This document shows positions 59,186 through 64,000 of a stretch of 64,000 bases of DNA, in pieces; position 1 is the stretch's first letter; the number at the start of each line of letters is the position of its first letter. This stretch comes from Venturia oleaginea (lineage: Eukaryota; Ascomycota; Dothideomycetes; Venturiales; Venturiaceae): assembly GCA_013176395.1 (NCBI GenBank), contig JABMLP010000033.1, positions 186,001 through 250,000 on the forward strand, written 5' to 3'. The notes below the pieces were generated by a model, which saw nothing but the letters and a program-made list of their open reading frames with translations, made no database searches and had not been told where the DNA came from. The position numbers and the translations under genes were made by a program.

Positions 59186-60788
59186 ATGCCGAGGCCCAAT
59201 ATTAGGCCGTGGCGCGATCACGCCGAGCTTCTCTCAGTGCGTAAACTGCTGTACGCTGAGACGGACACGAACAACCCTGAAACTCTTTTCGGGTCCCAGC
59301 GTCTGGGTGTGAACATTGTAAGTCTTTGTCCATCGTTTACAATATATGTATTTCCATGTCCGAGCTCTTCCCAGCCTGCAGGAACACCGCGTCTCATTTC
59401 GTATTCCTGTTTCGCTTCTTTTCCAATAACGGCAGTGCATATGTTGGCCAAGCACCTGTGCATCAAATCCGACATATTTCCACTGGCGGAGAAACGCTTA
59501 CCACGTCCATTTTTTAGGTCAACACTTGGAAACGCCGTTGCCGCGTGCCACATTACATCGACTTTACTGCAGTGCTGATTGATGCTCGGCTTCAGCACAA
59601 TGTCGAGCAGCATTCGACCTTCACTATTCGGGCAATATACTCGACCGCTTTCGCGCGTTTTGTCACGGGTACTTGCGATATGGGGCAGAATAGTGCTAGC
59701 AAGCGATCCATGTACGAGATGGCCGAAGACAAGGATATGCCCGAGAAGTGGGTGGAGCTTCGCCATGAGATCACGCATGGGGAAATCCCAGATCTGCGTA
59801 TCCTCGAGCTTTCCGTAGATGCGGCTCTCTCGTGGTTGTGGGATAGGTTCTGGACCAAACTGGACGCACCTGTGGAAGCAAACTCCGAAGCACAGACTGA
59901 TATCCGCACCGTTCTCGCATCGTTTGTGAGCAGGCGCAAAGATGAAATCAAACTGAGTCAATCTACGAGTCACGAGTTATGCGTTACAACGACGAGAAAA
60001 TTGCTCCGGATATGTAAGAGCAATGAGATCGGCATGGATCAGCTGATCTCGGTTTTGCTCGAGGATAGGCTGATGTTACGAGTACCGTCTCAAATGCAGT
60101 AAGTTTCATCGAACTTGAAGTGACCAATTCCTCTATATTAAGGCTAAGTCCCTCCAGGTCAGAGTTCAATATGAAGCCCGCCTATATGATCTGGGATGAT
60201 CTGCTTCAATCAATTGCATCCAGGAGCCGATCGTTCCACTCCACACTTACCCAGAGTTTGCTAAAAGACATTACCCACGGCTCTATGGATACAGAAGACA
60301 TCACCCGGAAGAGAGCACTAACCGAATGGCTTCTTCACCTGGTCACAACGACTTCGTGGCAGAAGACTTTGCAATCTTTAGATCAACTTCGCGACAGGAT
60401 CATGGAGCAGTGCGTCACGTATCCAGATATTTGGAGCAAAAGGCTGGCTCGCGCGGTGCTCGATAAATCCGACAATGATTTTCAGGAGCAGTGGGAACCG
60501 TATTTCGAGACATCGTTTCTTGACATTGGTTCAGAGGATGAAGTTCCACCCCCGCGATTTGGCCCAAGCAACGTTCGCAACGAACCAACAAAGGCCAACA
60601 ATCACAAGCCTAATATCGCCGGCTTACCTACCACGATAGAACCCCACAAGAACCGGAGCCCCCCTTCAGACATCAAACGTAAGGCACCAAGCGTCAATCC
60701 ACACAGTGGTTGGCGTCTCTGGGAGGGTGGTTGGTTACCCAAACCCATCGGTTTCCCATATCCTCATCTAGAAGAAAAACAATTATAG
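59186..60788 (+). CDS. las1: Las1, pre-rRNA ITS2 endonuclease (HEPN family)
   Basis: Three exons, 59186-59317, 59518-60098 and 60158-60788, encode 447 residues. The N-terminus PNIRPWRDHAELLSVRKLLY is the Las1 opening, followed by the helical Las1 domain (FTIRAIYSTAFARFVTGTCD). The HEPN nuclease motif R-x4-H is visible as LRHEITHGEIPDL (Arg126, His131). The C-terminus GWRLWEGGWLPKPIGF is the conserved tail through which Las1 binds the Grc3 kinase in other fungi. In yeast the Las1-Grc3 pair cuts ITS2 of pre-rRNA at site C2. The acceptor of exon 3 could lie 14-15 nt further upstream, in the same frame. The first intron is 200 nt and no exon is evident in it. Confidence 0.9.
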
Positions 60789-61313
60789 AAATGTGTGCAT
60801 TCCCCGGACCGATCTTTCACAATTGACAAGACTTGCGAGACGCACCGCCTCTCAATCGAGGTTATTGCTAATCGCTTGGCAACGAGAGCTCATCTCACTT
60901 ACACAGTCAGCATCGGCATACGTCCCGGTTATGTTTGCTGCAGTGGATACTCGGCCGATGTTGTTCAATTGATTGCAGCCTTTTTGATCAGAAAGGAAGG
61001 TGAAGGACAACGAAAAGATAAGCCCTGCATCGTTGGTTGTAAAACTTGTGATAAAGCGGGAAAACATGCATGCGGAACTAGCAAGCGAAATGATCATCAC
61101 TGAATCTGGACGAAATTCGACAATATCGATCCTCTAAAGATAACTATGCGTATGATTGCGTTGAGCGGACACACTCTATAGAGAAAAATGGGCCAATATT
61201 CGAATTTAAGATGGCAACCAGGCGTCTGTTATATCAATTTGCCCTCCCTACTTGGAATGAATTGTTGAATAGCAACTTGCGATTGCCCCGGCGCATTATT
61301 CGCGGGAAGAAAA
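60789..61313. other. Intergenic region
   Basis: Las1 3' flank and the amidase promoter. Nothing further is seen. Confidence 0.55.
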
Positions 61314-63550
<2,237 letters not shown>

Positions 63551-63892
63551 GGTGGATCACTTTTTATGAGGAGTTCATTTCTTGGTAAATTATAGAATGG
63601 AGTGGATGTAGCTAGATACCCAATGCTTTTCACAAAGGATCGACCTGGTGGTTCGGCTGCGATTTTGCCCAAAGATCCAAGAAGAGGTTGGCCGACTTCT
63701 AGAAGTTTGAGAAACAATGTTCAAAATGTCCACATCGCGGATCTGGCCTCACCATTTGTTACGACATCATCGAGCGCAAATTAGAACTAAACATTAACCA
63801 AACAAATCCACGCCGTGAAGCGTCCGTCTACAAGAGGGTAATAAGCACACTCATCATCCAATACCAACCTACCTACTTCCCCCCAACACCCC
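63551..63892. other. Convergent intergenic region
   Basis: 342 bp between the amidase stop and the hydrolase stop. No gene is seen. Confidence 0.6.
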
Positions 63893-64000
63893 TCACAGAG
63901 TCCGATCCTCAATCCACCCATGCACAACCTTGGCAATCTCAAGGTTATTCTTCTCCAAGAACATAAAGTGCCCATTCCCTTCAATTCCCAGATCGTCGAG
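63893..64000 (-). CDS. Alpha/beta-hydrolase C-terminus, partial
   Basis: The last 35 codons of a minus-strand gene that continues past the window. GIEGNGHFMFLEKNNLEIAK carries the catalytic His of the GNGH motif typical of the C-terminus of fungal alpha/beta hydrolases, and the protein ends EDRTL before TGA at 63893-63895. The catalytic Ser and Asp lie outside the window. Confidence 0.7.
   Translation of the reverse strand, partial: LDDLGIEGNGHFMFLEKNNLEIAKVVHGWIEDRTL

Noticed and set aside
61115..61150. Possible element arm around AATATCGATCC
   Set aside because: A short match to one arm only, with no inverted partner.

Overview
This window is nuclear DNA of a filamentous ascomycete (Pezizomycotina). 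The genes carry short (about 48-100 nt) GT-AG introns with CTAAC-type branch sites, and the families are typical of moulds: cutinase, DUF7703 and bestrophin-like membrane proteins, a giant DUF6606/DUF3638/DUF3645 protein, a GMC oxidoreductase, a secreted amidase, and a Tc1/pogo transposon. A leotiomycete-like fungus is plausible, but that is only an inference. Multi-exon models were built by hand. Where exon coordinates are given, the exon lengths sum to a multiple of three.

Layout. 0.2-5.2 kb: a class-V aminotransferase, a cutinase and a Gly/Ser/Tyr repeat protein. 7.4-17.3 kb: one 8-exon gene for a 3110-residue protein with SecA/SF2-like ATPase motifs. 17.8-20.7 kb: a run of broken genes. 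These are a dienelactone hydrolase whose nucleophile motif is destroyed, a hypothetical gene with a possible in-frame TAG, and an F-box/2EXR-like gene split by a 128-bp solo-LTR-like insertion. 21.4-26 kb: a bestrophin-like channel, a DUF7703 membrane protein and a low-complexity acidic protein. 26-29 kb is gene-poor. 29-34.4 kb: ribosomal protein eL22, a small secreted repeat protein, and an RFTS-domain protein with a zinc finger (Raf2-like heterochromatin candidate). 35.8-36.7 kb: relics of F-box/2EXR-like genes. 37.9-45.2 kb: divergent utp8 and elg1 genes sharing a 202-bp promoter with three ACGCG (MCB-type) cores. 48-51.7 kb: a GMC oxidoreductase with a GC-AG intron, and a 103-residue six-cysteine secreted protein hidden in three small exons. 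52.4-54.2 kb: a complete but frameshifted pogo-type transposon. 57.9-64 kb: an uncharacterised acidic protein, the pre-rRNA nuclease subunit Las1, a secreted amidase, and the tail of an alpha/beta hydrolase.

Three genes serve ribosome biogenesis or translation (eL22, Utp8, Las1), but they are not clustered as an operon would be. The most novel structural signal is a family of five dispersed, imperfectly palindromic elements of about 70-80 bp (core GATCGATATCGATAAATTTC), all in the first 32 kb. One lies in an intron, one supplies the stop codon of a gene, and the others lie in gene-flanking DNA.
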